In this document: one piece after another, positions 37,372 to 59,959 of the stretch
Layout: each line of letters begins with the position of its first letter
Numbering within the stretch: position 1 is the stretch's first letter
NCBI GenBank assembly: GCA_007922195.1
Contig: ML682121.1
Location: 1,947,382 to 2,011,381, forward strand
Direction: 5' to 3'
DNA length: 64,000 bases
Source: Podocnemis expansa
Lineage: Eukaryota; Chordata; Testudines; Podocnemididae
Made by a program: the position numbers and the translations under genes
Notes under the pieces: model-generated
What the model saw: only the letters and a program-made list of their open reading frames with translations
What the model was told of the DNA's origin: nothing
Database searches by the model: none

Positions 37372-38091
37372 TAATATAACAGGGATGGCCAAACTTATGG
37401 AATTCAGGAGCCCCACAAGTTGATCATTACACCTTTAAGAGCCACACCGAAACATATAGCTTTTTACCTACTCCAAAATTACTAAGTTTAAAATTCATTG
37501 TACACAGCTGGGGCGGTCCAGGCTGGATATTAGGAGGAACTGCCTTACTAGGCGAGTGGTGAACCATTGGAATAAGCTGCCTAGGGAGGTGGTGGAATCT
37601 CCATCTCTGGAGATGTTCAAGGCCCAGCTGGACAAAACCCTGACTGGGATGATCTAATGGGAGTGGTCCTACTTTTTTTTGGTAAGGGGTTGGACTAGAT
37701 GACCTTGTGGGGTCCCTTACAACCCTATGATTCTATGATTAATTTTATCACCAAAAAAAGAGGACAAATATTGATCCTACTAATGTCAGATTCTAATAAT
37801 TGCTTAAGGTTGCCAAAAAAAATTAGGCCTATACAGTAAAAACTTAGCTGCTGCTCAGTGTAGAAGACTGCAGGCTGGTGGCGAACATTTTAAAATCCCA
37901 ACCATGCCACACTTCTCCCCACCATCCCTGACCATGCTGTGCTTCCCCCCACCATCCTGACCCTCTCCTGAACTCCCAGGCTGGGGCTGCTTTCCTAAAC
38001 TGATTTGCTGCATTCTTCTGGGAGCCATAATTTTTCATTCAAGAGCTGCATGTGACTCCTGAGCCACAGTTTGGCCACGCCCATAATATAA
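37372..38091. mobile_element. hAT element with perfect 8-bp duplication and nested CR1
   Basis: TAATATAA at 37372-37379 and 38084-38091. Ends CAGGGATGGCCAAAC and GTTTGGCCACGCCCA. Same family as 13532 and 57454. Confidence 0.8.
37498..37742 (+). mobile_element. CR1 LINE 3' end nested in the hAT element
   Basis: Contains GGTGGTGGAATCTCCATCTC and TGGACTAGATGACCTTG and ends CCTATGATTCTATGATT, the characteristic CR1 3' tail. The comparison with 57454-57910 shows the uninterrupted site. Confidence 0.85.
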
Positions 38092-38736
38092 CATAACCTT
38101 TATGATTTGCTAAGAGTTCTAGAATCCTAATTGGTTCCATAATTACTATGACTGCTGCATTATTAAGCTGAGAAAGTGTGAAGACTCATTCTCTTATACT
38201 TCCAGATGGGATATCACCATTATCATATCAATTGACCCATTTGATAGTTGCAGTCTGAGCTGTCTCATTTGCACTACCATAGCAGAATTCCATATACACA
38301 GAAGCCCAGCAAAGCCAAAATGAAAAACACTTCATCTTCTATTAACTGGAGTCTGAAATGAAATAAACACAAAATCCCTTCTTCCTTTTAACTTTACCAA
38401 TCGTTATTATTCAAATAATTTATTCTCACAAACTTTTTTTCAATTTGTTAGAACATTCTTATATTCACAACCATGAAAAATCCTAATGGTGAATTAACAA
38501 TTTTTCTAACTTTTATTCATAATATCAATAACAATTTATAATTTAATAATAGCCAAAATCCAATTTCTTATCTTTCTAATCTAAATTAAAAATGTCTTCT
38601 CTAACTACCATCTTTCTCAAGCTGGTTATCGTTCCATTAACTCTTCCATCTTTTCTGGTTCTACTGAATTTAAGTTGATTAGGCCAAACCTATGCATAAA
38701 CTTTCTCCTTCATAATTCTACTTGCAATAGTTGACC

Positions 38737-39197
38737 CATTAGATCAAGGGTAGGCAACCCCTTGCACGTGCTGAGCCCATTCACAGCAGTACGCGGCCCC
38801 CTCTGCAGTACCACAGAAATTGCCACCCCTGCCACCAAAACCACTCTGGGCAGCTCCTTTCAGGCACAGCTGGGACAGAAGGGGTCCCCCCCAATTCCTC
38901 TGCCTCCATGTGACAAAGAAAAAAAGCTGTCTGGAGGGGCTCCTCTCCGTAGTGTGATGCTCCCCAAAGGAGCCACTCCAGGCAGCTTTTTTCTGCAGCA
39001 TGCCCGGAAACCCCCGAAAGGAAGAGCTTCTTTTTGTGGCATGCCTGGGAAGCGCTCCCACTCTATCTGCGACCACTGCTGAATTTTCAGGCAGCTGCCA
39101 CTTTCTTTCAGTGGAGGGGGACGCAGGCACCAGCTGAGGGTCAAGGAAGAAGGACCGGACCAGGGGTCTGCAATGGTTGCTGACCCCTGCATTAGAC
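38737..39197. mobile_element. hAT-like element
   Basis: Ends CAAGGGTAGGCAACC (38745) and GGTTGCTGACCCCTG (to 39189), flanked by CATTAGAT / CATTAGAC. Confidence 0.7.
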
Positions 39198-40439
39198 AGT
39201 TTTTGCTATTGGCTGTTCTAAATTTAGACATTTTAATTTGGAGGGGTGGGGGAGAGGGATATAAATCATACATGTTGATAAAAGAAATGGAGGAACTGGG
39301 AACTAAACTGAGGTATTGCATGGAAGTTTGATCCAAATAACAAATACAAATACAGACTGTAATTATGATAATCACATTAGAGCCACTATAGGTTCTTCCT
39401 CCTCTCATACAAACTTAAGCATATCTTTGGCAAAGGATGTCGCTGAATCCTTCAGGCCTTTCTACTTGGCCTCCTCCTGATCCATCCAGGAGCTCTGTTG
39501 CCACCAAACACGAAACAAGCAGGGTTGCTGCTCCAATTAAAAAACCTGTACTCTGTTTCTACTAGCTGTCGTGGGACTCACTAACCAGGCTGTTAAACTC
39601 ATCCTCCCAAGATTACTACAGTCCCCTTTAATTGCCTACTTAACTACCAAAATTAACTTAACAATAAACTTGAGAACTGTAAACACTAACTACAACAATA
39701 GGACAAGATCAGAATAGGGGATAGCTAGGTGTAAGCCAGCAAGCACTGTAGCAGTGATCATCAAGGAGGTAAGAAGGAACTGGGGAAAGGGAGGTTTAGG
39801 TGGGCTATATAAGGAGGCTTGCAGGAGTGCCCCTTCTGGCTGCAGACAACCCGGCAATCTGGCATCATGGTGCACACCTACCTGAGTTGGAATTGACATG
39901 AGCAACCACTAGAAGAACCATAGATTTCCCTAAAGCTCTTATTTTTTCAGGGGCATAAGGTTGAAACCAGGGGTACGAAGTCACTTTATAGCAAGAGGAA
40001 GAGTAAAAATATGGTGCTCCAGATCAGCTCTGACTAGGAAATGAACACTGGTGAGGGAATGTACCAGATAACCTGGACACATTATATGGGCTGTGTCATT
40101 ACTGCAAGAGTTGTCTTTTTACATCAGGATAGCAAAGTGAAGTGATCTAATGGTATGGAAAATCCTACTGTAGATGAAGTCTGGCTAAGTATTAAATTGA
40201 TATAGCTAGCTGAGGTGATCCTTACCTTCCATACCTCAAGCTCATGAACACTTCTGGGAGAAGACAAATGCACTCCCATGAGTCATAGGACTGTGGGGTT
40301 TACAGAAAGGAGCATGGTATTCCTCCAAAGGGCTAGCTGCAAAAGACAAAAGTGAGAAACCACACAGGGAGCAGAGGGATCATAGTGAAGCAGAAGTCTT
40401 GCTAGCAGAATATTTTCTTTCAAAAATTGGTCAGCTGCA

Positions 40440-40884
40440 GATAAAAATTTTAAAGCTTATTATTTCTTTGGTGGGTTGTCTGGTATCTAATTAGAGTTGA
40501 GTGGCAACCGAAGCTTTTCCCACACTCAAAGCTTTCATAGGGTTCCTATGAACATTTCTGGGAGGAGACACATACGCACTCTCATGAGTTATGGTTCTGT
40601 GGAATTTATGGAAAGGACCATGATATTCGCCCAAAGGGCTAAATGCAAAAGACAAATTTGAGCAACTAAACAGGGAGCTAAAGCAAATTGTGAAAGCAAT
40701 ACTAAAGCCCTTGCTGGTGGAATATGTTTTTTAAAAATTGGTCAGCCCAAGACACGATTTTTAGAGCTTACTGTTTTTTCATGGATTTACTGGTGTCTAA
40801 TGAGGGGTGAGCATCGACAGAAGCTTTTCCCACACTTGCTGCTTTTGTATGGTCTGCCACCTGTGTGTGTCCTCTGCTGTATAA
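40440..40884 (-). pseudogene. Relic C-terminal zinc fingers beyond the gene 3 stop
   Basis: Decayed fingers continue after the frameshift stop (for example [17 protein letters not shown] in another frame), and a separate relic lies near 40460-40545. The arrangement matches gene 2, so the decay began before the two genes split. Confidence 0.75.
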
Positions 40885-51245
<10,361 letters not shown>

Positions 51246-52140
51246 GGGAAGCTGGGATGAGCTGGAGCAAATCTTGGACATGATTCTGCAGCCTGTGAGG
51301 ATAAAAAGGTATTGTGAGGAATTCTGAGCAGGCTTTAGTTAACTTCACATCACAATTCCTACATGGTCCTTCCTTGAAAACAAATCTTGCAGATTTTGCG
51401 TACTGAGAAAAGGCTTGCTCACATATTTATTACAGAGACCCAACTCCTCCCCTATATCTAACTTAATATTTGAACTCCCCCGGTAACAGGGTCAGAACCA
51501 AAGGAGTCACTTGGAGGGATTCTCTCAGCCCTGGTCCTCAGGGCAGCTCACATGGTTCTTCCTCTTCCTACTCCTCACCTTGGTTCACTAGATAGGGAGT
51601 CTGCCTGGAGATGCTGCCACAAGTGTGCCTGGGCAGGTTCGAGTTCTGGGACTCTCTCTCCCTCTTTCCTCATCTCTTTCCTTTTCCTTGTCCCATCTTC
51701 CACACTCTCTGCTGGGGAGAGTCTAATTTGTTTTTTCTCTGTTGTTTGATCAAGTCCCGCATTTGTAAACAGGAGGAAACCTAAGGGGTGGTACAATGGG
51801 ACTGCTTGTGATTATGCAATCACTTTTATGCCCAGCTCCAGCAGGTTCCTTGAGGCCCCTCAGTTACCTGGAGTCTCTGCTCAGAAAATCATGATGTCAG
51901 AGGCTGGGGGTGCCCTACGGGACTAGGATGAGCTGGCAGGGAAAGCACCAGCCTCTTACTCTTAAGTCTGTATGTGAGGAGAGGAGTCTGTGGTGAGTTA
52001 GACAAAAAGTGGAGTGGTGGTGTTACATATCTTGCAAGCACATACACTTATTGGTTTCAAAATACGCACTAAGACATCTGTTTAGTCTATGACACCCTCA
52101 AGAGGACACTAAAAATATAGGTGGAGCAGTCATAGTCTTC

Positions 52141-52615
52141 CCAATGTTCCCTCTTAGTTGCGCAGCTATTCAGCCCCCGCCACTGAGCAGCACAGGGAAC
52201 ACTGCCGGCCGCACACAGCTGGCAGCTGCAGCCCCTACCCGGCCAGAAGACAGAGTCTCCTGGCTGGCTGAGAGATGCTCCAAGCCAGGAGTTTTTAAAA
52301 CTCCTGCTCAGAGTAAGCTCTCAGTGGGTATGCACACAGCCTCTGCACATGCTCAAGTGAGAGATTCCTCCAGCTGGAGGAGCGGCCGGGGGCCAGGCCT
52401 TGTCGCTCCAGTCTCCAGGTAAGGGATTGGGGGGCAGCGATTGGGGACAGGGCAGGGGCAGGCAGCCATGAAAGGGAGCAGATGGTTGGAGGGAAGATGG
52501 GGTTGGGCTGACTGGGGGGAGGCAGGATCAGGCTGGTATGGGGGAAAGGGGGGGCACAGCAAGCAACATAAGTTTCTCAACTGCCTTAGGCCATTAAAGT
52601 AAACTTTGGTCTTTA
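52141..52615. mobile_element. Insertion specific to the gene 3 unit
   Basis: Sequence beginning CCAATGTTCCCTCTTAGTTG is absent from the matching place in gene 2 (about 32545). It starts like a known class of reptile hAT ends, but the right end is not defined. Confidence 0.45.
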
Positions 52616-52799
52616 CCCATGGCAGCTCCCTGGTGCACCATCTGACAGAAATTTATTAGGAAAACTCTCAAGCCAAGAATTTAAACAATCTAATTCTATT
52701 ATTAATGTTAAACAAAAAAACACATGGGATCTGCTGAAAAATATTATTGATCATAAGAAAAGAACTAATTTCTTTATATTGGAGAATGTATTGCATTTT

Positions 52800-53020
52800 A
52801 AAATCAATTTCAAAAGGGATAGCCATGTTAGTCTTAAAGTGCCACACAACTCCTTGTTGTTTTTTTTACTGGACTAGACTAACAGATTTATTTTTTGCAC
52901 GAGCTTTCATGGGAGAAGATCCCACTTCCTCAGGGGAAGTAGGATCTTCTCCCACGAAAGCTCATGCAAAAAATAAATCTGTTAGTCTTAAAAGTGCCAC
53001 ACAACTCCTTGTTGCTTTTA
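52800..53020. mobile_element. Fold-back SINE arrangement
   Basis: SINE pieces on both strands meet near 52940. GATTTATTTTTTGCACGAGC, CATGGGAGAAGATCC is followed by its inverted copy (GGATCTTCTCCCACG, GCTCATGCAAAAAATAAATC). CTTAAAGTGCCACACAACTC flanks both sides. Confidence 0.6.
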
Positions 53021-53264
53021 AAATAAGACACTTGCACAAGCAAAGAAAACAAAACCATTCACATTGCTCTTTAAAGTAAAATAAACAACTAATCCAAACA
53101 CACTATAGGATTTTTGCTAGCAGTCAGGCCCTTATTTGCATTCCAGTCAAATCAAACCCAATCAAATACATTCGGTCTTAAAAGTCAAATATTTCTAAAG
53201 CTGCTTTTGAGTAAAGAGAGAGGAATGTGACTGCTGCACACAGATGATCCCCAGCCTTTATGTT

Positions 53265-53410
53265 CCAAACAGGCAGCTGTTAGTCTAGCCCCACCAAAGC
53301 AGCAAGGAGTTCTGTGGCACGTAAGGACTAACATTTATTTATTGCATGAGCTTTCATGGGAGAAAATCCAACTTCATCAGATGCTTTGAAGATAGGGGAA
53401 CTTACAGAAA
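53265..53410 (+). mobile_element. SINE in the gene 3 5' region
   Basis: Counterpart of 32985-33140, with AGCAAGGAGTTCTGTGGCAC and GAGCTTTCATGGGAG. Confidence 0.6.
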
Positions 53411-53569
53411 GCCATTTGGCTCTAAACTAAGGGGTCAGTCAGTTACTAAATAACAGAGCAAAAAAAAGCACAGTGTGAACAAAGCACTGCAATAAAGCAT
53501 GAAAACAGCATTACCTGGGCGGCAATAATCAACACGTGAATATAAATAACTGCTTAAACATACAGTAAG

Positions 53570-53742
53570 TGAGGCCTTTCCTCTCAGTGCTCTCCAAAGC
53601 AACCCCCACTTCTTCACCTTCCAGGACCTTGAATAGCTTCTTGCCTAGGGAGGAGGAAATGAGGTGTGAGAGCCACGTCCAATCTGCTGGAGCTACAGCC
53701 CCTTGTACTACAGTTCAAGGAGCTGGCGTCTGACCCCACATA
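53570..53742 (-). other. Conserved 5' (probable UTR) module of gene 3
   Basis: Complement starts after gttttgcag with TATGTGGGGTCAGACGCC, runs to ctccctag and GCAAGAAGCTATTCAAGG, matching the other modules. Confidence 0.5.
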
Positions 53743-53980
53743 CTGCAAAACTCACCCCAAAGTCACAGCCTAACCATCCCCACACGCCACCTAATCACAG
53801 TGTCCATCCTAAATCATCTACCCATGAACCCAATTACCCCGCAGCAGCACCCAGCCCTCCATGCCCCCACGTCACACCCACCCCACAAATCCTCTCCCCC
53901 TACATACCCATACCCACTGGGACCCAACTCGCTATATGTCTCCAGCCCCCTCCATAGAGCCCCACTCACACTAAGCGCCA

Positions 53981-54278
53981 CATACACCTAGGGGCATTGC
54001 TGGTGCCTGGCACATGGGGCACATGCCCCGAGGCCTGGCACCAGCACCCCGGATGCCTGGGGCACCCCCTTCCTCTCCCAGCCATGTTTGTGGTCAGTAT
54101 CCAGGTCTGGGCCAGCTACAGCAGCACCCCCCTCTTCTGGGCCAGGCTGCCTGTGGCAGCGGATCGGGGCCTGGGCTGGCAGTTGCATGAGCCTGGGACC
54201 CTGCCTCTGGATTGGGCCAAGGGGGCGGAGCCTGGGTCCAGGCCAGGGCCCCAGGTCAACGACGCTCCTGCATACACC
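53981..54278. mobile_element. hAT-like insertion in the gene 3 minisatellite region
   Basis: Perfect 8-bp duplication CATACACC at 53981-53988 and 54271-54278 around 282 bp starting TAGGGGCATTGCTGGTGCC. The terminal inverted repeat is weak. Confidence 0.6.
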
Positions 54279-54289
54279 ACTAGTCATTG

Positions 54290-54655
54290 CCACCGCAGAG
54301 GGCCCAGCTCCCACTCAGACCCACATACACCCCCCAGTCACCCCCACCCCATAGGGCCCCCTCCCATTCACCCCACATACACCCCCACTCACCCCCACCT
54401 CATAGGGCCCACTCCCATTCAGCTCCCCATACACCCCACTCACCCCCACCCCATAGAGCCCCCTCCCATTCACCCCCCATACACCCCCACCCCATAGGGC
54501 CCACTCACATTCAGCTCCCCATACACCCCCAGTCACCCCCACCCCATAGGGCCCACTCACACGCAGCTCCCCATACACCCCAGTCATCCCTACCCCATAG
54601 GGCCCCCTCCCATTCACCCCACATACCCCCCACAGGGCCCCACTCACACTAGGCC
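54290..54655. repeat. C-rich minisatellite, gene 3 promoter side
   Basis: About six units of 55-60 bp (CACCCCCACCCCATAGGGCC, CCACTCCCATTCAGCTCC). Same type and place as 33655-33839 and 59740-59945. Confidence 0.85.
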
Positions 54656-54689
54656 CCACACACACCGTCCCAGAGTCTGAACACTTCCT

Positions 54690-54830
54690 CCTCCCAGAGC
54701 TCAGCCCTACGTCACAATGGCTCTCCCAGTCAGCTGACCGTGGACCACAACTCCCATCATGCCCCACACCCCCAAGCCTGTCTCAGTAGAGTGTTACTGG
54801 GCATGTTCTGAGCATGCTCAGTGAAATTCC
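54690..54830 (-). promoter_or_regulatory. Gene 3 promoter region
   Basis: CRE-like TACGTCAC at 54708-54715 and ACCACAACTCCCATCATGC at 54744-54762, 36 bp apart, as at 60018/60053. The - strand 5' module lies about 950 bp downstream in transcription direction. An AGCATGCTCAG box is at 54814. Confidence 0.6.
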
Positions 54831-55429
54831 CTGAAGCTTTGCTGCTCATCCTCCTGCCCTTACTTGGCATCAGTTTTGGGGCCTGCTCTTCAGAGGGGCA
54901 GAAGGGGCCAGTCGGGTGTGGGGCTGGGCAGGGGAGGAGTGTTACTGGCTTGGGACATGGGGCAGTTGGTACAAGAGGGGTGAAGAGCCAAATCAGGCTG
55001 GAGGGGCAGAGGGGAGAAGCCTACTGCCAGCCCCCGGCAGGGGCACAAACCCACCACAGAGGGGCAGGGGGTAAAATAGTGACCCCAATCATGAGGCTCC
55101 TGCCCTGCTTGCAAAAATGGGGTAGGACGGGGGCTTTTTTTGTTTTCCCATTTGCAAGAGTTTCTGCTTCAGGGAGATGCTCAGCTCCAGCTTCCCATGC
55201 TGGCTTGTTAAAGGCACCTGCATCCCAACAGCTAAACCCAGCAGCTCCTGTGTTTGGCTATGTTTACACTTGCAAGTTATTTCAAAGTAAGGAGACTTAA
55301 TTTAAAATAACTTACTCCCTGGCCAAGGAGGCATTTTATCATATCAAATTAAGTGGTTCCTTAATTCAGAATAAGGAACTGGTAATTTGATAAAATAAAA
55401 CCTACTTTTCCTTTGAAGTATCACTTACT

Positions 55430-55999
55430 TAGGGTTACCAGATACCAAAGCATCGAAAGGAGGACAGGGAAGTATGAAAAGGATGACATTGGAGGACACA
55501 TGGAGCAAATGTAGTATTAATGTAATATTCTGTTTTTAGGGGGCCCTGCAATGCTTTCCCCTAAAAATGTGTCACTGGGCATTCCAGCAGACTTTAACAC
55601 CTGGAAGCAGAGCCCTGCAAATCCGCAGATATCCGTGGATATCTGCATTATATCCGCATCCGCAGATACAAAATGGATATCTGGGGACCATTGCTTGTGA
55701 ATGCAGATTGGATATGGATCCACATATTTTTAGCTGCACAGAGCTAGAGCTTTGCAAATATGTGGATATCCGCAGATATCCATATTTCATCCGCATCCGC
55801 AGATACAACATGGATATCCGTGGACAATTTCTTGAAGATGCAGATCAGATATGGATCAACATATTTGTATGCGTGCAGGGCTCTACCTGTAAGTAAAAAG
55901 CCAGACAAAATCACGTATTTTTTAAATGCCTGCCGGATGGCGGATGTGAAGGTAAAAAGGAGGACATGTCCTCCTTTTGCCTGACATCTCGTAACCCTA
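55430..55999. mobile_element. TA-flanked MITE, second copy
   Basis: Ends GGGTTACCAGATACC and GACATCTCGTAACCC between TA dinucleotides. Same family as 232-508. Confidence 0.7.
55610..55893. mobile_element. hAT element nested in the MITE
   Basis: 268 bp (55618-55885) with ends CAGAGCCCTGC and GCAGGGCTCTA, flanked by CCTGGAAG / CCTGTAAG. Interior is a set of inverted ATCCGCAGATATCCG-like motifs. A related copy is at about 59272-59460, cut by an assembly gap. Confidence 0.75.
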
Positions 56000-56734
56000 C
56001 ACTTCAAAGTTATTAGTTTGAATTAAACCATTTTAAGCTGTGGAATAGGCTTAATTCAAACTAATTTCCCTGTCCTTCTGCCTGCCTTCCCCTATTTCAA
56101 ATTAGAGAATCTAATGAAGACTCTACTTCAAATTAATAATGCCCACTTTATTTTGAATTAGGCTCTTCACTGGACTCAATTCAAAATAACTTTGAAGTAG
56201 TGCTAATTAAAAATAGTACCTTCAATTTAAATTTGAAGCAGTTATTTCAAATTAACTATTTCAAATTAATTTTTAAGTGTAGACATAGCCTTGCTGATAT
56301 ACCATGCGGGTGGAATACAGAGCACTTGATTCCAGGAAAGTTTTTATAGTCACCCCCTTCTTGATTTACAGCTCGACATAAAAGTCCCATGAGAGCACAA
56401 ACACATATTTGTCTATCTGCCATGATTCTGTGAATCACACATCTTTCTTCTCCATGTTAAGAAGGACTTTGCTTCTTTTTGGATGGAGTTTTAATTAATC
56501 TTTGAGTCCTATGACAATAAAGACCAATAGATTTATCTATCACATAAGCTTTTGCGGGAGAAAATCCACCTTCATCAGCCGCTTTGAAGATGAGGGAACT
56601 TACAGAATTAATCTTATTACTCCTACCTCATCATCTACATTAGTTCTCAGTGGCTATGTCTACACTTACAAAATTAATTCAAAAAGAGTAAACAGTTTGA
56701 AACTGAAAGAAAACAAACAGATGAGACCTTGAAT

Positions 56735-56845
56735 TTGTAAAAAAAACAAAAAGCAGTTGTGTGGCACTTTAAGACTAACAGATTTATTTTTTGCATGAGC
56801 TTTCGTGGGACAAGATCCCACTTCCTCAGATGCTTCGAAATTTGG
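56735..56845 (+). mobile_element. SINE fragment
   Basis: GTGTGGCACTTTAAGACTAA, CAGATTTATTTTTTGCATGA, GCTTTCGTGGGACAAG and CACTTCCTCAGATGC. A further fragment is at 56505-56600. Confidence 0.65.
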
Positions 56846-57445
56846 TAGAAAAAAATGTCAAGCCAAGAATATAAGCATCTAACTAATACTATTATTAATA
56901 TTAAACGAAAACACATGGGAAGTTCGCAAGAAAATTTTTGATTATATAAAAAAACCTAATGTCTTTATATTGGAAAATGTATTTTAAAATGAGACACTTG
57001 CACAAGCAAAGGAAACAAAATTACGCACTGGTCTTTAACGGAAAATAAATAACTAACCAAAACCCACTACAGTTTCTTTCGCTAGCAATCAAGCCTTTAT
57101 TTGCATTCGAGTCAAATCAAAACCTAATCAAATACATTCTGTCTGAAAATTGAAATATTTTTAAAGCTGCTTTTGAGTAAGGGGAGAGGAATGTCACTTC
57201 TCCTGTGACTGCTGCCCACACAGATGATCCCTAGTCTTTGTTTGGCTCTAAACTAAGGATGTGACACTGTCCGGGTCTAGGGGGACTGTTTTACGATTAT
57301 TTTTCATATTAATATTTCAAATTTGCAATAATCCGTATGTGATATGCCATGGTTGGTACAAATGGAAAGGTTTTAATCTGCTAGGAATTATTAAACGGTT
57401 TATATATAGTTGTCGAATCTGTATTAGAAATTACAAATGTGTATG

Positions 57446-57918
57446 TTCTATTGCAGGGGTGGCCAAGCTTATGGAACTCAAGAGCCACACAAGTTGATTA
57501 TTAAACCTTCGAGAGCCACACTGAGGCATATAGCCATATGCTTTTACCTACACCAAAATTACTAAGCTTAAATTTTATCATAGAAAGAGGACAAATATTG
57601 ATCCTACTAATGTCAAATTCTAATAATTACTTACGGTTGCCATGAAAATGAGGCCTATACAGTAAAAACTTAGCTGCTGCTCGATGTAGAAGACTCCAGG
57701 CTAATGGCCAGTTATTTAAAATCCCAACCATGCCGCACCTCTCCCCAATATACCTGACCATGCCATGCTTCTCCCCACTGTCCCGACCCCCTCCTGAATT
57801 CTTAGGCTGGGGCTGCTTTCCTAAATTGATTTGCTGATGTTCTTCTGGGAGCCACAATTTTTCATTCAAGAGCCGCATGTGGCTCGTGAGCCACAGTTTG
57901 GCCATGCCTGTTCTATTG
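57446..57918. mobile_element. hAT element, perfect 8-bp target duplication
   Basis: TTCTATTG at 57446-57453 and 57911-57918. Ends CAGGGGTGGCCAAGC and GTTTGGCCATGCCTG. Confidence 0.85.
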
Positions 57919-58867
57919 TGTTCCAAGTTATTTGGTTTTAAGGCAACCCCTGATTTCGTGTCTGCAAAGCCACTGTCCTCTTAATGGCCTGCTAATGGAA
58001 CTCCCAGCAACAGTAGGCCTAGGAAGAAACCTGTTTGCTGAGTCATCCAGACTGGCCATGTGACTCAACTCCATTTTGATTCGGCAAGGACTCAGAACAT
58101 ATGGAAAGCCAAAGGTGGTAAAAGGCAGTGGCCCCATCTCCATTTGGTCTTCAGTCTGCAACCTGCAAGCAACACCATTGTCTGGAACTATTCTGCTGCA
58201 TTGAACAAAGTACTGAGACTCACCCAAGTGCTGGGTGTATAGCAGAAAAACTGGACTAACCTGCAAACTACAGATTCTTCGAGGCCGTGCTTTCTATGGA
58301 CTCTGAATCATTTGTACGTATGTGATTCACTTTAACCCTGTAGTAGCTCTCATTTTGCTTCTTTTCTTGTTATATGAAACCTTTGGTTGTAGTTACTAAA
58401 GGATTGGCCGGCAGCGTGGTATTTTTGGGCAAGATCTAAGCCTATATTGTTCTAGGTGATGTGGCTGACCCTTTGGGGTCAGGAGAATCTATTTCTTTAA
58501 GAGACCCAGCAGCCAGGTGGGGACCAGAGGAGCTGATAGGCAATAAAGGGGTTGTTTCTATTTTGTTATGCTTCATGGTAGATGGTGTGAAGAATCAGAA
58601 GCATGTTTTGTTACTGCCTGGTAGACTTGTTTCAGTACCACCCATTAGCTGTTTGGGGGTTTGGCCCCTGGTTTTGCAGCTTGCCCTGATTTTGGCACAT
58701 TCAGAAGGTTATCCCAGGAGGTCTGGGTCACAAAGGGATCTGTCAGTTACTAAAAAATCAGACTCCCTCCCTCCCAAAAAAAGCACAAAGTGAACAAACC
58801 ACTGCAATAAAGCACAAAAACAGCATTTCATGGGTGGCAAAAATCGAGAAGTAATTGCTTAAACATA

Positions 58868-59046
58868 CAATAGGTGGGGCCTTTCCTCTTCTTGCTCTGC
58901 AGCACCACCTCCACTGCTTCCTCTTCCAGGGCCTTGAACTGCATCCTGCCTCGAAAGAGGAGATGGGGTGTGAGAGCCACTTCCAACCAGCTTCAGCTAC
59001 AGCCACTTGCATCACAGTTAAAGGAGCTGGTGTCTGACTCCACATA
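58868..59046 (-). other. Orphan 5' module in the truncated unit
   Basis: Complement starts after ttttgcag with TATGTGGAGTCAGACACC and continues to GGCAGGATGCAGTTCAAGG. The second acceptor-like site reads tttcgagg rather than cctag. Confidence 0.5.
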
Positions 59047-59271
59047 CTGCAAAAGTCACCTCAAATTCACACTCTACACGCCACCCAGTCACACTGCATC
59101 CACCCTAAATCCTCCTCCCCATGAACCTCAATTACCACCCAGCCCTCCATGTCACACCCACCCCACAAATAATCTACTCCCACACACCCATACCCACTGA
59201 GACCCACCTCCCCATATGTCCCCAATTCACCCCCACATCGTAGAGCCTCACTCACACTCAGCACCCCATAT

Positions 59272-59448
59272 GCAGAGTCCTGCACGGATAGAAATACGTG
59301 GATCCATATCCAACCTGCATCCACAAGAAATGGCCCTGGATATCTGTACTGTATCCGTGGATGCAGATATAATGCGGCTATCCGCATATTTGCAGGGCTC
59401 TAGCTCTGTGCAGGTAAAATTATGTGGATCTGTATCCGATCTGCATCC
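59272..59448. mobile_element. hAT-type ATCCGC-rich element, incomplete
   Basis: AGAGTCCTGCACGGAT at 59275 and GCAGGGCTCTAG near 59391 bound GGATATCTG-type inverted motifs. More of the same follows up to the gap. Confidence 0.5.
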
Positions 59449-59738
59449 NNNNNNNNNNNNNNNNNNNNNNNNNNNNNNNNNNNNNNNNNNNNNNNNNNNN
59501 NNNNNNNNNNNNNNNNNNNNNNNNNNNNNNNNNNNNNNNNNNNNNNNNNNNNNNNNNNNNNNNNNNNNNNNNNNNNNNNNNNNNNNNNNNNNNNNNNNNN
59601 NNNNNNNNNNNNNNNNNNNNNNNNNNNNNNNNNNNNNNNNNNNNNNNNNNNNNNNNNNNNNNNNNNNNNNNNNNNNNNNNNNNNNNNNNNNNNNNNNNNN
59701 NNNNNNNNNNNNNNNNNNNNNNNNNNNNNNNNNNNNNN
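59449..59738. other. Assembly gap (N run)
   Basis: N run between the hAT-like repeat and the minisatellite. Confidence 0.95.
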
Positions 59739-59739
59739 C

Positions 59740-59945
59740 AGCCCCCTACACACCCCCACCCCACAGAGCCCCACTCAGGCCCCCATATCCCCACCCCACA
59801 GAGCCCCACTCAGGCCCCCATATCCCCACCCCACAGAGCCCCACTCACACTCAGCCCCCCCATGGCCTCCCACCCCACAGAGCCCCACTCACACTCAGCC
59901 CCCCCATGGCCTCCCACCCCACAGAGCCCCACTCACACTGCCTCT
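59740..59945. repeat. C-rich minisatellite, orphan promoter side
   Basis: About five units of 35-45 bp (CCCACCCCACAGAGCCCCAC, TCAGGCCCCCATATCC). Confidence 0.85.
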
Positions 59946-59959
59946 AATTTGCCCCCCCC

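Larger units (their letters stand above)
36880..39965 (-). mobile_element. Endogenous retrovirus relic, - strand, 3' of gene 3
   Basis: Contains a gag-like scrap (39965-39900) and env-like sequence (about 38300-36880, matching + 12640-13540). It is broken by hAT elements at 37380-38083 and 38745-39189 and by a CR1 nested in the first. No LTR was delimited. All frames are broken. Confidence 0.5.
55256..56290. mobile_element. PIF/Harbinger-type MITE with nested insertions
   Basis: Ends GGCTATGTTTACACTTG and AAGTGTAGACATAGCC match the Harbinger element termini. The interior is rich in TTCAAATTAA. It contains the TA-flanked MITE 55430-55999, which in turn contains a hAT element. Confidence 0.65.

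Noticed and set aside
53703..54767. Long Pro/His-rich and antisense Gly-rich frames near the gene 3 promoter
   Set aside because: Readings of the C-rich minisatellite in different frames.
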